64,000 bases of DNA from assembly GCA_037074765.1 (NCBI GenBank), contig JBAMDO010000060.1, forward strand, positions 62,001 through 126,000, in the 5' to 3' direction. Both the position numbers and the translations under genes were made by a program. Source of the stretch: Mansonella perstans (taxonomy: Eukaryota > Nematoda > Chromadorea > Rhabditida > Onchocercidae). The notes beneath the pieces were generated by a model. The model saw only the letters and a program-made list of their open reading frames with translations. It was not told the origin of the DNA and made no database searches. Below are positions 24,401 to 36,600 of the stretch, piece after piece (positions within the stretch are counted from its first letter, which is position 1; the number at the start of each line of letters is the position of its first letter).

Positions 24401-27400
24401 TTTTCAGCTAATTCCGTTAAATTAACACCAGATAATGACAAAGTTGTTATATTCAATCCTATTGGTCCTTCAATGTCCATTCCTGCTGGTGAAGAAGAAG
24501 ATAGAAGTTATAGTGAAGAAAAGATAATTGCAGACTTCAGAATATACTTTCATTTACTTATTTTATTAGATTCCGCGAGAGAGCTTTCATGTAGTATAAT
24601 TTTTGCTGACAAGTGAAGGTAAAGAACAACCTTCGAACTCAGCTACATTGAATTCTTCAACAGCACTTGGTACGAAATCTGCGCAAATGCCATCAAGCAA
24701 TAGGCCAATAAGCTGATGCCGTTCAAATACATGCTTCGCGATATTTAAATTCAGTGCTTGAACTGCTTCCCAATTATTTATAATCAATCGAGCTCTGAAT
24801 TAAGATTATTTTGCAAGTAAAGACAACGCAATCTTTTAAACAATCTCTGTTTGCACTCTTTTGTATCAATAGTTGTTTTCACAATTAATTAATCATCAAT
24901 CCATTACACCTGATCGCCAGTCATATATGTTGTATCATGTTGCTAGCAATGGATCCACCACTGTTACATTGAAATCTTTTGAACCATACATCTTTTCCTG
25001 TCAATGTCAGAAATGGCTTTGCTTACCTGGAGCTTGTTTGACACTAGCTAATTAAGGATATTCCATCATTGAAGAATGGATTAAGAAGAGCCATGTATCG
25101 CAATGAACCAGCTCAGATTGAATTTTACATAAGACAAATAATTAAACTAATTTGAATCAAGAAGAATTTACTGGCCAGTGTCTACTTTGATTACAACTGG
25201 TGCTTTTGAATCTTTATTTTCATCAATAGCAGCGTGAAGCTCTTTCTCATCCACCTCTTCGGATTCTTGCTCAGTACTGGTCCATAAGTCCTGAAACGAG
25301 CGATGATCATCTGAATGTGGAGCAAATCCCATTCTGAAATGTCTAAAATACTAGATTCTCATATCGAAGAATGTCAGTAAATTAAAAAGAATGCCAAGAC
25401 AATTTGCGTTCCATCTACTTTACTTCGTAAAAATGGAAACCTTATCCAAATGTGCTAAAGCATTTTTATTTTTGACAGGCGTTAAATCCAGAAATTCGTC
25501 GCTTTCGTCATTATCGTACTCTTCTTTAGATATTTTCCTGAGATTTCGAACCAAGCTACGGCTATGATATTCTTTTTCTATACTACAATAACTTGTATTA
25601 TATTGTGAATTAAAAAACTACATTTTATCATTAATGATCAAGAAGTGAGACACAAAGAAATGCAAGTTAGTGCCTTAGGTTGCACATCTCTATCCATTAT
25701 TCGTCTTACGTTAATTATTACCTTCCAGAGTCTGATGACATGTTGAGTGCAACTTCTCCAGATCTCATATTATCTTTAGGTTCAATTGAAAATCCTGGAA
25801 ATATTTTACTGGTACTGAAATAAATAATAATAATTTACAAAATCTTGTTAAATTGGAAATTCCTACTTCTGAAAGAAGTTCCTAATTGCACATCGAGCGA
25901 ATTACTTCAAGAAGGCCGGTCCTGAAATTGATCATAAATATGAAATATACCGTTTAAGGTGGTATTTTGTACAATTTCATTCAAAAGTTGTTCGAATTCC
26001 TGGAGTTTCTCCTCGCTGGGCTGCAATTCTTCCTATAACAAATTGAACTAACCATTTTTATTATTTAAGTAAAACGCTAGCTAGCGGTTTTGACTTATTG
26101 ATTTATAAGAACTTTACCGTTCCAACGCGATTTTTGGTCTTTGTAACCTAGATGAAGAAAGAACGAGACAGTTTTCATGGCATTTATTATTTAAAAATTT
26201 TGTGAAGTTTGACAAACATCTAGGAATTCATCCAAAATTATCTTTTATTGACAAATCTTAATTATAAATATAAAGCAAACACCTTGAATGGATCGCATAT
26301 GAATGAATTTGTTTTCGTTATTCCCAATTGTCGTGCATCTTGAACTGTCGTAAACCACAATTCTCGTGGATAATTTTTACAAATTTCTTCGAAGGCAATC
26401 ACAATTTCCTTGAAAGATTTTTCAGATTAAGCGTCTTTGGCACAGTACCTAATGATTTAAGAGAGATTCATCGAAATGAAATGGTTCATCAACCGAGCTT
26501 AACTGTTAGGTTTTATTGACAAATGTAGTTATAGCTATTAACTAACTATACAATAGATCTATTTATCTTGTAAATTAAGATTACGAGATAATTAATATGA
26601 AGTATATGTTATCCTGAAGCACTGAACTAAAACAATTTACCTGGTATTGGTTAAGTAAATCTGTATTCAATCTCAGTTCTTCGAGACGTTCTTTTTTACT
26701 AACAATTTCTACACCGCTCGTCGTCCAACTTGCATCGTCGTCGGTAGCATTTATTTGATCCTGAGAAATCTCTCAAATATTAAAGTGAAAAACTTTGCTA
26801 TCTAAAAATTTTATTTTGAAAAAAAAAAAGAACAGAAAAAAGAAATAAAACGAAACGAAAAAAGAAGCAAAGAAACATTAGAAAAGACAACTATGTTTAA
26901 ATAAGTGGAATTTATCTGTGATGCATCAGTGATATTAAGCAGCATTGACACATTCCACATGGCGCATTCAGCCAGTGCTGTTACATTTAGACCGATATCG
27001 TAAGCCTACAATAATGAAAAATTGGCTGATACAGTCGTGTTCTATTCTGTACTCAAGTATACTTCTGTATTCTTACTCAAGGTATTCTAGTGTAAAAATT
27101 TACTTGATAAGTTGTGTTTATCCATAAAACTGGTAATTTAGTGTCAGTGTTGTCATTGCCAAGAGTTTCAGAAGCATTCTCTTCATTTGCAAAAGAATTC
27201 TCACGATCGAGATAGGAAGGTATTCCTGGAATATTTAAATATAAAAGAATTAATTGGTACAGGAGAAATTTGCTGAAAGAGGTAATTTTTGAATTTTACT
27301 GCTTAAAAATTTTGTGCACAACGCAGAATTTAGAAATGACACATAATATTTTGTCATTTGGATTAACTTCCCGAGTACTCCAAACTACTAGAAATTATAA

Positions 27401-28095
27401 CTTGGCAAGTTTCAATGAATTGAATTGATTTCAAACAAATGGAAAATTAAAAATTTCTGTTTCTGCCAAAATAGATTTTGAAAAGATCTGGATAGCCTAC
27501 AAAGGAACTTGATGCAATCATATAATCAAAGAGATAAATGATACCATTTGCTGTAACAGCTTTTTCAGTAAAATTATTGCCAGAATCATTTTCAACTTCA
27601 GTCATATTGTTCCATAATAGCTTCGTGATATTATTTTTGCTGTCTTCATCAAACTTGTTTCCTTTCGCAAAAGCTCTTCTACTGATGTCATCTTCGGGAT
27701 CGTTGTCCGACACATCATTATACGACAATAGTTTCTGGTCACTTTAAGTGATTCTGGATTTACTACTTTTTGGAAACAAAACTGTCGCGCAAGTAATGAA
27801 ATGAAAAAGAAATTTATAGTAAACCATGAGATCAAGCAGTAAGTATGTGAAAGAAGCGCCGTATATATCGCAAACTTTTTATTATTTATCCTTCGCATGA
27901 TATAAGTTACATAAAATGTGCTTAACATGCTTAGCTGTAAATGTGTTAATGGATAAATAAGAAAGCACACCTTTTTTCAACGTTATTAATACCGTATAAA
28001 TGCTTGTTTGCATCGGAGCTTTTGCCATTTAATAACGCAAATAAACGGAATAAAAAATAAAAGTTCAATAAAGAAATCCGTAACGATCGAAACAT
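21454..28095 (-). CDS. Cys-loop ligand-gated ion channel with long N-terminal ectodomain
   Basis: Best model, transcript order: 28095-27971, 27741-27545, 27225-27104, 27005-26892, 26760-26641, 26408-26283, 26147-26118, 26032-25951, 25794-25722, 25582-25424, 25333-25186, 25043-25027, 24794-24631, 24482-24287, 23978-23831, 23593-23373, 23234-23152, 22967-22827, 22377-22274, 22201-22076, 21994-21896, 21799-21726, 21577-21454; about 930 residues. It opens with a signal-like MFRSLRISLLNFYFLFRLF. Some 480 acidic, sequon-rich residues follow with no domain I recognise. The last seven to nine exons are a complete channel: IWRPDPFFANAKEASFHEVT, the Cys-loop CNLVLCKYPHDKQTC, TM1 (FHIAQTYIPTSLALMF), TM2 (RIGVAITVLLTLSTESAGA), TM3 (AIDLWFGFITGF) and TM4 (FYPLGFVIFLIAYYF). 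The pore entrance reads EGR instead of the PAR of anion channels. Weak points are the 27741 acceptor, the 17-base exon and the 24287-23978 join. A split into two genes remains possible. Confidence 0.75.
22660..22785. repeat. Simple AATTGAATAATT-type repeat in channel intron
   Basis: Imperfect repeats of TTGAATAATT and AATTGAATAA fill about 120 bases of the intron between the channel exons at 22274-22377 and 22827-22967. It is low-complexity sequence with no coding potential. Confidence 0.75.
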
Positions 28096-31000
28096 TTCTT
28101 TCTGTCCTCTTATAGCGTATTCAACAATATCAGTTTAATTGACACGGAATGCACTTACACTAAAAACTTGCTTGTGAAAGCTACAATTTTACCGCAAAAA
28201 TAACATTTACATTTAAACTCTGAATAACCTTAAAATTTTATGATTAATCCAATTTTATTTAACAGATTAATTGTCATAAAGTTTCCAAACTTCGTATTTT
28301 AACTTTCGTTATTACAAAAATGAAACAAATAATAGAAAATGAATGTTCAATACATGCATAGGGTTACTGAAGAGAAATTGAGACATTAGGTACACTTAAG
28401 GAAAAAGAAAACATACATTTTGCGCCACCGCAGAAATCGAGTCCACGATCTACTGTTAAATAAAATAAATGGACTGGAAGAAGGGCCAACAACCTGTCAA
28501 ATTCAATCAGCTCTCTAAGAAATGTTATTGCAACTAATCACCGCTTTTTTTATTTTTAAATGTGTGTTTGTTGACAATTTGTTTTTATACAGTGTAACGA
28601 CAGTCATTCCAACTAAAATTACATTCTCATTACTCTTCCACGCTTTCATATTATCAATATCAGCACTGGAACTGCAAACACTGAAATTCCTTACTAACTA
28701 ACAATTGAGGTTTGCTTCAATGAAATTTAAATAAAATATGAAATGAAAAAACTGAACTTTTATTAGCCATTTCTCATTTTCATTACTAGCTTTTTCAGCA
28801 ATACTTTTCCAAATTACTTTGATTTTCCAATATTTTTTTCCCATCAGAAGATTTTACTAAACTTTACTGTGAAGTCATTGAAATAGTTCATACCGCAACA
28901 TGCACATCCTTCTATTTATAAAAATCTTGATAATTTTGCTGATATTTTCCAAATCCATTTCGACTTTTATCGATCATCGCCATTTCATGAGTTGCCGCAA
29001 TTTTTCAAAATTTTTTCAGAAGTAAAGTTCATTTGCTTATGATGTCGTGGACATAAACGCGTCTTTTTACTTTGGTAAGAAAAATGCTTCAAAAGATTGG
29101 AAAATTGCGCACTTCCTTGAGGATACTGACATGGCTATTTTCGTTGTCTATTCGTATATTGACGAAATGAATCATTTAAATATTTTAACTGAATGCAATC
29201 AATCGATAGATTATTTAATTCGGATGTTACTGCAATTTAGACTCATTTATTTGGACTGAAATGTGCACGAAAATATTAATCCTGCTGAAATCACTGCCAA
29301 TATTTTTCATTCTGATTACTGTGAAATGCGAAATCCAATCATCATTCAATGCACATCGAACGAATTATTTTACAAATCACGGGAAGTTGAAATTTTTCTG
29401 TAATTTTTTGAAGCATCATTTTTTATAACGACCAATGAGAAGTTGCTTCTGTCAATCGGCCAATTGTTTATTTAACTATTAGAAGTTTTGAAAAGCATTC
29501 ATTCCAGACTAGTGCTGGGATCTCGCGGTAATTTGCAATTGACATAATTACTGCAAAATCGTTTGATGCTAGCTGGTTGAAATCAAAAAAGACTTGTATT
29601 TTTATCAATTCAAAAAATTCGAATGAAACCAAAAAGTTGTACATTGACAAGATCACAATTACACTGTTGCTAAGTTTAAAGATACCTGCATCATGAAATT
29701 TTTTCACTTAAGAGTATATCAACATGATAAGGCAGATTCTTATTCGAAAAATGGAAAGTGTTAAGGATAATAGAATCGATGGAATCTGAATTAGATGAAA
29801 GTCGATTAAGAATAACATGTTGGAAACGATTTGCAATATTACAAATAATATAAGAAATAGTTACGAAAATCATTTCAATATCGCGGATCTAAACATTGCT
29901 TTTTTCATTCGAATACCATACTACAGATATTTGCTTTGCATCCTGAGGCCTGTGGATGATAAAATTAAATTTACTCCGGAATTGTTCTACTAGTCGTTAT
30001 GGAAACAATTTTTTTGTAGTTTATCTGAGTGGTCTTACAACTCAAAGGAATTCTAAAATATGGAAATTATTATAAGAAACTTTGTTACGACTGATTTGTA
30101 ATAGTCATTATTGCAATCAGAATGAACTGATTAATCTGTGCAAAATCTTCAGTATAGTATATTTCATGCAATCGAATTGGTTGCATTTAAGTATTTAATT
30201 TCTCAAATGTTACTAGCATGAATTTGACATGGAAGCTGAGCACAACAAGTGTAAAATAGAACCAGGCAAAATCAATAATCACTGAAAACATCATTTTTCA
30301 CAATCACGCAAGGTGACAGGCAATCGAGAATACCAGTGGGACTCGTAGTAAATAAAGCACTTAACTTTTATGGAATTTTATCAGAAACTGGACAAAAAAT
30401 AATTCTTTAAATCTTAAATGTGGTCATTTAATCTTTAAATTTTTGCAATCTTCAAACTGGTCATTTAATTTACAGCCAGTGAAGCTACCAAATCGGCAGT
30501 AAATTATTAAATGAAATATGATGGAAAAGTTATGAACAGTTTAAATATAAAAGCATCTTACAAATTTAATAAAATTCTTTCTATAAATGAAGTTTTTCTT
30601 TCTCTCTTTGTGGAAATGATACAATTTAAATATTTCGAATTTTTTTAAAGATCAATGTCCTTCCACTACTACAATTCGAAATACCACTATTTCCTTTAAA
30701 TGCTTAATAAATAATTTCAATTTCTCATTCGAAACGCTTCTATAAATTAAGTAAAACAATTAAGGAAAAACAATAACTTTAATTAAAGAGTTACTTTACT
30801 CCATTACTGTTACACATTGACTCACCACAGAAATGAAGTTCTATCTTTTGAGCTAATCTTTAAATGCTATGTAAATTATAGCCCTTCTGCAATGTCATAT
30901 ATAATTAGATAGGAAAAGCAAATGATCGCAATGTTACAATCATTCGGCTCAATAAGTGTCGGTGATTGTATAGTTCAATTTAAAGTAAAGATCAGATAGG

Positions 31001-33849
31001 CCTGAATCATTGCTAAATTATTATCCCATTTCTCACTCTATGCATTCTCGAATTCGGAAGAGGTAAGGCATGTTTTGATCACTTCGTTGTATAAATTGAA
31101 GTTGAAGTTTACCTTCATTATGTCCAATCACATGTTAACATCTAAATTTGTTTATTGGTTACACAATCAATCGATTCATAAGCTTCAGATAAATTATAAT
31201 AATAAGCATTCACATATTAGATGTGTGCTAAAATTTTTTTAAGAAATCATGCTTGGATTTTTTAAATTCTGCTTGTAAAAGATTCTGTCTGTTATAAACA
31301 TATGAATGGCGTACTCAATAATGACATTAATTTAAATTATAGAATTAAAATAAACATTAAAATTATTTCCAAGGGTCAGTAAGCTGATATGTTCAGTACC
31401 AGCAATTTTACCTGAATAAATATGTAATCCATTAACACTGAACTCAAAAAGTGAAAGTTTAAGGGAATGTTAATTGAAAATTTTGATTAAAGCTCAAATA
31501 ATTTTCTTAGGAAAAAGTTATTCTGTCACAGATTATTGAAAAACTGAAACTAGCGATTTTTTGAGAATTTGAATTATTGCAGCTGTCAAAGGCGGGAGAA
31601 ATTTGCTGAATATCGTTGCATTTCAATTTCAATTCTATAAATTTTTGATTAGGAATGTTTTAAATTTTAAGTTAAATCTTTTTGAATTAAAATCAATCCA
31701 AAATTAATTTTGAAGAGCATTAGATCAGTGAATCATTAATTGCTTTCGATGTAACAGTTCAATATGATATAGCCGAAGATTGTTCCTGCAATGCTTCTTT
31801 GATAATTCAAAATAAATGGAAGGAAGATTAAGGGAGTAGTTTTTGATGCTGCGCATTTGTGCAAATACAGTTCATCGGCCCTTTGATTTAGTTTAGGAAA
31901 GGGACTGACTATCAGTTCGAATAAGATAATCACCCGAATTGGATGACGATACATTCATTATTACCACTACTCGTGTAGCTTTATAGGTCATTAGTGTAAC
32001 TAATACGGCGAACATTGCAGGGCAAAGGAAATCGGTAACGCCTTATCCATACATTCATCCTGCATCTATCCATTTTTCGATCAGGCCGTTCTTTGCCATC
32101 CTACCCACGTCTAGCTGCTCATAGCATCCGTATACTTCAATTTTAATTTCCCATTTCAAATCTTTCCATCCTAATTCAGTACTTTTTACCACTTATCTGA
32201 TCCCAATAAATTAGCAGCATCTTCAAACTGGAGAAAGGAAAATTTCAGAAAAATTTTAGATCCTTTGAGTGTTATAAGCCTTACCTTCTGAATAATAGTT
32301 TGTGTTACCGATTGATTGGTGAAGTGGAACATAAATGGACTTCTGTTTCTATTGCACAGATGGACAAGTTACTTTCATTTGTCAGAAACTTCCGGAAATA
32401 TATCCAGCTATGTTTTCCAGTCTTCCATGTAGTTCCGTCTTGAAGCTATTTGAGTCAGATTCCGTGGATAAAGATTCGCACACTATTATTATGCATATTA
32501 TATAATGCTATAATTTCTTATAAAGACTTTTTCCATTGCTAACCTACTTAAATAACTAATTAAATTTCGAACTTCCAGACAATTATCAATAAGTTATTCA
32601 TTTATTATATTCTTTTTAGTTTTTTTTTCTCTCTAAGAGTTTAAATTTGCGTCTTCAACGTCTTCAAGTATTTAGATCGACAGTCTATAAATTTGTTTTA
32701 AAACACATGATCGCCCTTTCGAAATTTCAAGCAAAACAATTTTTGTAATTGTTTTTTTTTGCTGGATACGAATGAGAAGAGAACGATTGGTTCGCTAAAC
32801 TGTCACATTATAGGGTGATAGGAAGTTATGGAGAGGTCATTTAAAAATTTGTGATCAAAAAGAAAAAAACAACCGAATATAGAATGATAATTCTACTGAA
32901 TAAGCGATCCCATAGCGAACACAAACAAATACTGTAATAATGTAACAAATCCGGCAACCGCTTTTTTTTTCTGAAATAGACTTCCCTTCAAAAAAAGAAA
33001 ATGTCTTTTTTATTGCGGAACAGTTCTTTGTTATTTATTACAATGAAACTTGCAGTAGTACTTTCAGGTGCTGATTCTTTCTTATTATATTAATTACTAC
33101 AACTTTTCCACAACTATTGCTTTTCAGCACAACCTTTTGAATAATTAAAATAAAAAGTAAGATCTCAGTCAAAAAAATTTTTTTGCCTTATTTGCTTAGT
33201 ATCCATTGTCAATACTGCATAAGTTATTATTGAAAGTCAAGATACTGAAATAAATAACTGCTGCTATATCTTACAATACATTTCAAACCTGACTGTAGCA
33301 AATTTCAGTATTAGCATTATCTTTTCCAATATCAATGCAGAGTTCGTGAAGCTATTTTTCTTTTTCTGACTCTTCCAGTTCTTCTACAAAATAATTGATA
33401 TAATAAAGATCCATAAGGATGTAAAACAAATTTCTCCTTTTTTTGTATTCATATTTCTAAACACTAAACAATTCGTTTGTTAAAAAAGTATATGCTGGTG
33501 ATTTCCATTCATCGATTATTACTACAAAGATTATTTTATGTAATATTATCTTAAAAGAATATATATTTATGGATAAGTAATAGAGCTAACAAGTCAATAT
33601 ATCGCTAAAATGTTCTAATCACTGATATTCATTGTTCGATTTCTCTACAACTGTCACTTTATGTAAAAATCATTATTAATGCGATTTTCAAGTGTTTTAA
33701 TTATGTTATATTGAATGATAGTTAATGCCAACGCGTTTAATTGGATGTGAAATATGCTGACTTAATTTTGAAATTCTAAAAAGAAAAAATAATTTGAAAT
33801 TGAAATTTTAAGATCAAATTGTTCAACTGCAAGCTCCCTATAGAGGGAG
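28096..33849. other. Long intergenic region without recognised genes
   Basis: This 5.8 kb stretch lies between the channel start (-) and the first collagen (+), so it carries both upstream regions. Open frames present, such as those at 29047-29259 and 29468-29873, are short, AT-driven and lack splice context or family motifs. A patch near 31980-32130 is less AT-rich than its surroundings but shows no feature I can name. Confidence 0.55.
33834..33849 (+). promoter_or_regulatory. Hairpin touching the collagen start codon
   Basis: CTCCCT-ATAG-AGGGAG is a perfect six-pair, GC-rich stem with a four-base loop in very AT-rich surroundings. It ends at the base before the ATG of the collagen. It also contains the in-frame TAG that fixes this ATG as the first possible start. 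Confidence 0.5.
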
Positions 33850-36600
33850 ATGAAACCAAGAAGTAGCATCACCTATGCAGAACGTTTATCTAACAACTCC
33901 AGTACCAAATGTAACATAATGGACAGTGATCCACTGGATGTTCGACGTGAACGTGCCTTTAAATGTATAATATCCGTCGCAAGTACCTTAAGCATTTCCA
34001 GCTTGCTAACACTATGTCTTGTTGCACCGTCCGCCTATAATTTCGTCGACAACATGGGAACATTCACAAAACAGGATTTTGCCTTCTGCGAAGTAGGCAT
34101 AATTTTTTTTTGCATGTTAGGGAAAGGTAAGGCTGCGATATCACCAAGACATAGAAATTCGTATTGATGTGACTTTGAAACCAATCAACTCTTTATTTAT
34201 TTTTTTTAAATCTGGAAAAAATGAAATGATCACTTCAATAAAAATTTTGATTTTTCCCTGAAATCGATTTCAGTGAATAGTTAACATCTTTCTCTCTGTT
34301 TTTCAAAATTCAACTTATGAATCATCCCTAAGAAAATAGAATGATTCATAAATATAAGAAGAGCCAATGATCAGCAGATTTCAGGCATGTGACTCTCAAG
34401 AAATAATAGCAGGAAAGCGGCGCAACAACAGAGTTCATACATAGCAATATTTTGAAACTAATGAGCTATTTTGAGACTAATGAGCTAGAAAATGAAATTT
34501 CTCAGTCAAAAAGTAATTGAGAATAAGATTTGAAGTAATCATAATTGATTTAATTTTTGCTTTAAATCCATTTTTCTGCACGTTTTTGGTCAGTTTAAGT
34601 TAAGGTTGCAGGCGATTTTTTCAGCGGCATCATGCTTACCTTTAAGTGTGTGAAATCGAAAAGTTCAATAAAAATATGCTTAAGTTCTTAATTTCATTTG
34701 CAAAACGAATGTTATTAAATTGAATTGTCTGAAAAGGAATAAATGAGAGCAGGACAGCTGTAAGATTGAAATAACGTGCAATAAATTCTGTTTGGTCACT
34801 TCTGTCCATCAATATTCCTTTTTCTATTAATTGTTTTAATAATAGAGCACAAAATAAGAAAATTGTAATTTTTGTAGAGCGTGACTTACGATTTAGCGGA
34901 AGAGCTTTCAACAATACAGCGAGTGAATCCAAATCGAACAAGACGAGATATAACGCACTATAGAGGATTCAATCCAATGACATTTTCCACAGAACAAATG
35001 ACCTTCCAGGAATGTCCTGGTCTGTCGCTTGTCACTTCTATCCATCTCTTTAAAAATTTAGGAAGAAACTGTTACTTCAAATGCATAAGATTTAAAATAT
35101 TGGCATCAAAATTACTATACAAAAACAAGCAAAATTCTTTTAAATTTTATGTTAAATAAATTGTCAGCATGAAAGAATAATGACGATTGTTATTAAAGTC
35201 AATTTTAAAAAGTAAATTTAGATGCCATTATTTTTTAGCATGCTGCATATCTGGCGAACGAGGAGCACCAGGCGATGCTGGTCTTCCAGGACTTCCTGGA
35301 AGTCCTGGTCCAGACGGTGCACCTGGTAGGCCTGGTGCTACGCCGAATGCCTCTTGTATTCCAGAAAGAATATTCGAACCACCACCGTGTCTTCCATGTC
35401 CACAGGGCCCACGTGGTGCACCTGGGCATCCTGGATTTCCAGGTGATCCAGGAGATCCTGGCATACCTGGAAGACCTGGTAATTCTATATTTTAGTTGTA
35501 TTTAGAATTGTGTTTCATTCTTTTTCATTTCAAAATAATTACTCACTTTGCACAACTTCAGTATTCTGGCGAATTAGAATTATTTTTCAAAATTTTTTTT
35601 TTGAGGTACTGATGGATTGCGCGGTAAGCCTGGCGAAGATGGACCACCAGGTCCTGTTGGTCCAGAAGGTCCTGCTGGACCATCCGGCGACAAAGGTTTC
35701 ACTCCGCATGGGCATGTTATTCCTGGCCCACCAGGTGACCCAGGTGATCCAGGACCATGGGGACCACCCGGGCATCCAGGTTTGTCTATTCCAGTCAGAA
35801 TTTGTTATTAGAAAAAATTTGTTGAACTGATATTATTTTTTCTTTGTTTCAAAATGACACAAGTTATGAAATACGCAGTAACTTTCCAGGACCAAATGGT
35901 GAAGATGGTTATGCCGGACCACCGGGCGAAAAGGGTTGGCCGGGACCACCAGGTCCTCCCGGTTTAGTTGGACCACCTGGCGTACCAGGACCTGGAGGAG
36001 AGCAAGGACCCGCAGGTTGGTTCTATACAGAAAATTCATTAATTTCCACCTGTCTCGAAATATTTTGAAACTGAAATATCAAGAGGAGAAAAACTCCAAA
36101 ATAATATGAAAAGAGCTCTGGTAGTGTCAAAATCAACAATGTTTAAAGAAAACACTGCTTAATCTAGAACTTCAGGAACTCCTGGTACATGCGTTTGTCA
36201 AGACACAGAAGTAGTCATCGCTGACACGTCCCGTCAACAACCTGGTGCAGAAAAAACAAAAGGCAAACAAGAAAGAAGTGGTAAAAATATTTATCAAGAG
36301 GAAAAACTGAAAGAGATTTCGGGGTATCAAGATTTGCAACAGCCAGATTTGCTTTCCATCCCTGGCAAGGAAGTTGTAGAAGAGGGCAAAAGACCATTAC
36401 AAAAAGACAAACAGCAAGAAGTGACGCCAAGTTCGCTGAAAGAAGAGAACCAATATGAGATAGTACCAAGTCCGCTGAAAGAAGAGAACCAGTATGGGAT
36501 AGTACCAAGTCCCCCATCTGGTATAGCACGAGAAAAAAGCTCAAATAGATACAATCTGGACAGCAACGAGATACCTCAAACAATTGGTTATCAGCAGTGA
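33850..36600 (+). CDS. Cuticle collagen with long charged C-terminal tail
   Basis: Exons 33850-34092, 34878-35019, 35239-35478, 35606-35779, 35890-36015 and 36176-36600 give 449 residues. The N-terminus has the nematode cuticle collagen plan: a basic RRERAFK box, a single membrane-anchor helix (about 44-60), then NRTRRD, a likely subtilisin/furin cleavage site. A CC pair opens the Gly-X-Y region, which is broken by a Cys- and Pro-rich insert (TPNASC ... [11 protein letters not shown]) and closed by [10 protein letters not shown]. The last exon then runs on for roughly 125 non-collagen residues rich in Lys, Glu and Gln, with two tandem copies of LKEENQYxIVPSP. Collagens of this type trimerise, are cleaved and are cross-linked into the worm cuticle. 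An ATG at 33922 could be a secondary start. It resembles the collagen at 41039. Confidence 0.9.
36427..36504 (+). repeat. Two-copy 39-base tandem repeat in collagen tail
   Basis: CCAAGT(T/C)CGCTGAAAGAAG... occurs at 36427-36465 and 36466-36504 with few differences, and a third partial copy begins at 36505 (CCAAGTCCC). It is in frame and encodes a 13-residue repeat. Confidence 0.85.

Noticed and set aside
29047..29259. 70-codon open frame in the long intergenic region
   Set aside because: No splice context and no recognisable domain; length is expected by chance.
35228..35464. Minus-strand open frame rich in Gly and Pro under the collagen
   Set aside because: It is the mirror of Gly-X-Y codons on the plus strand; the plus-strand exons have splice sites and phase continuity.
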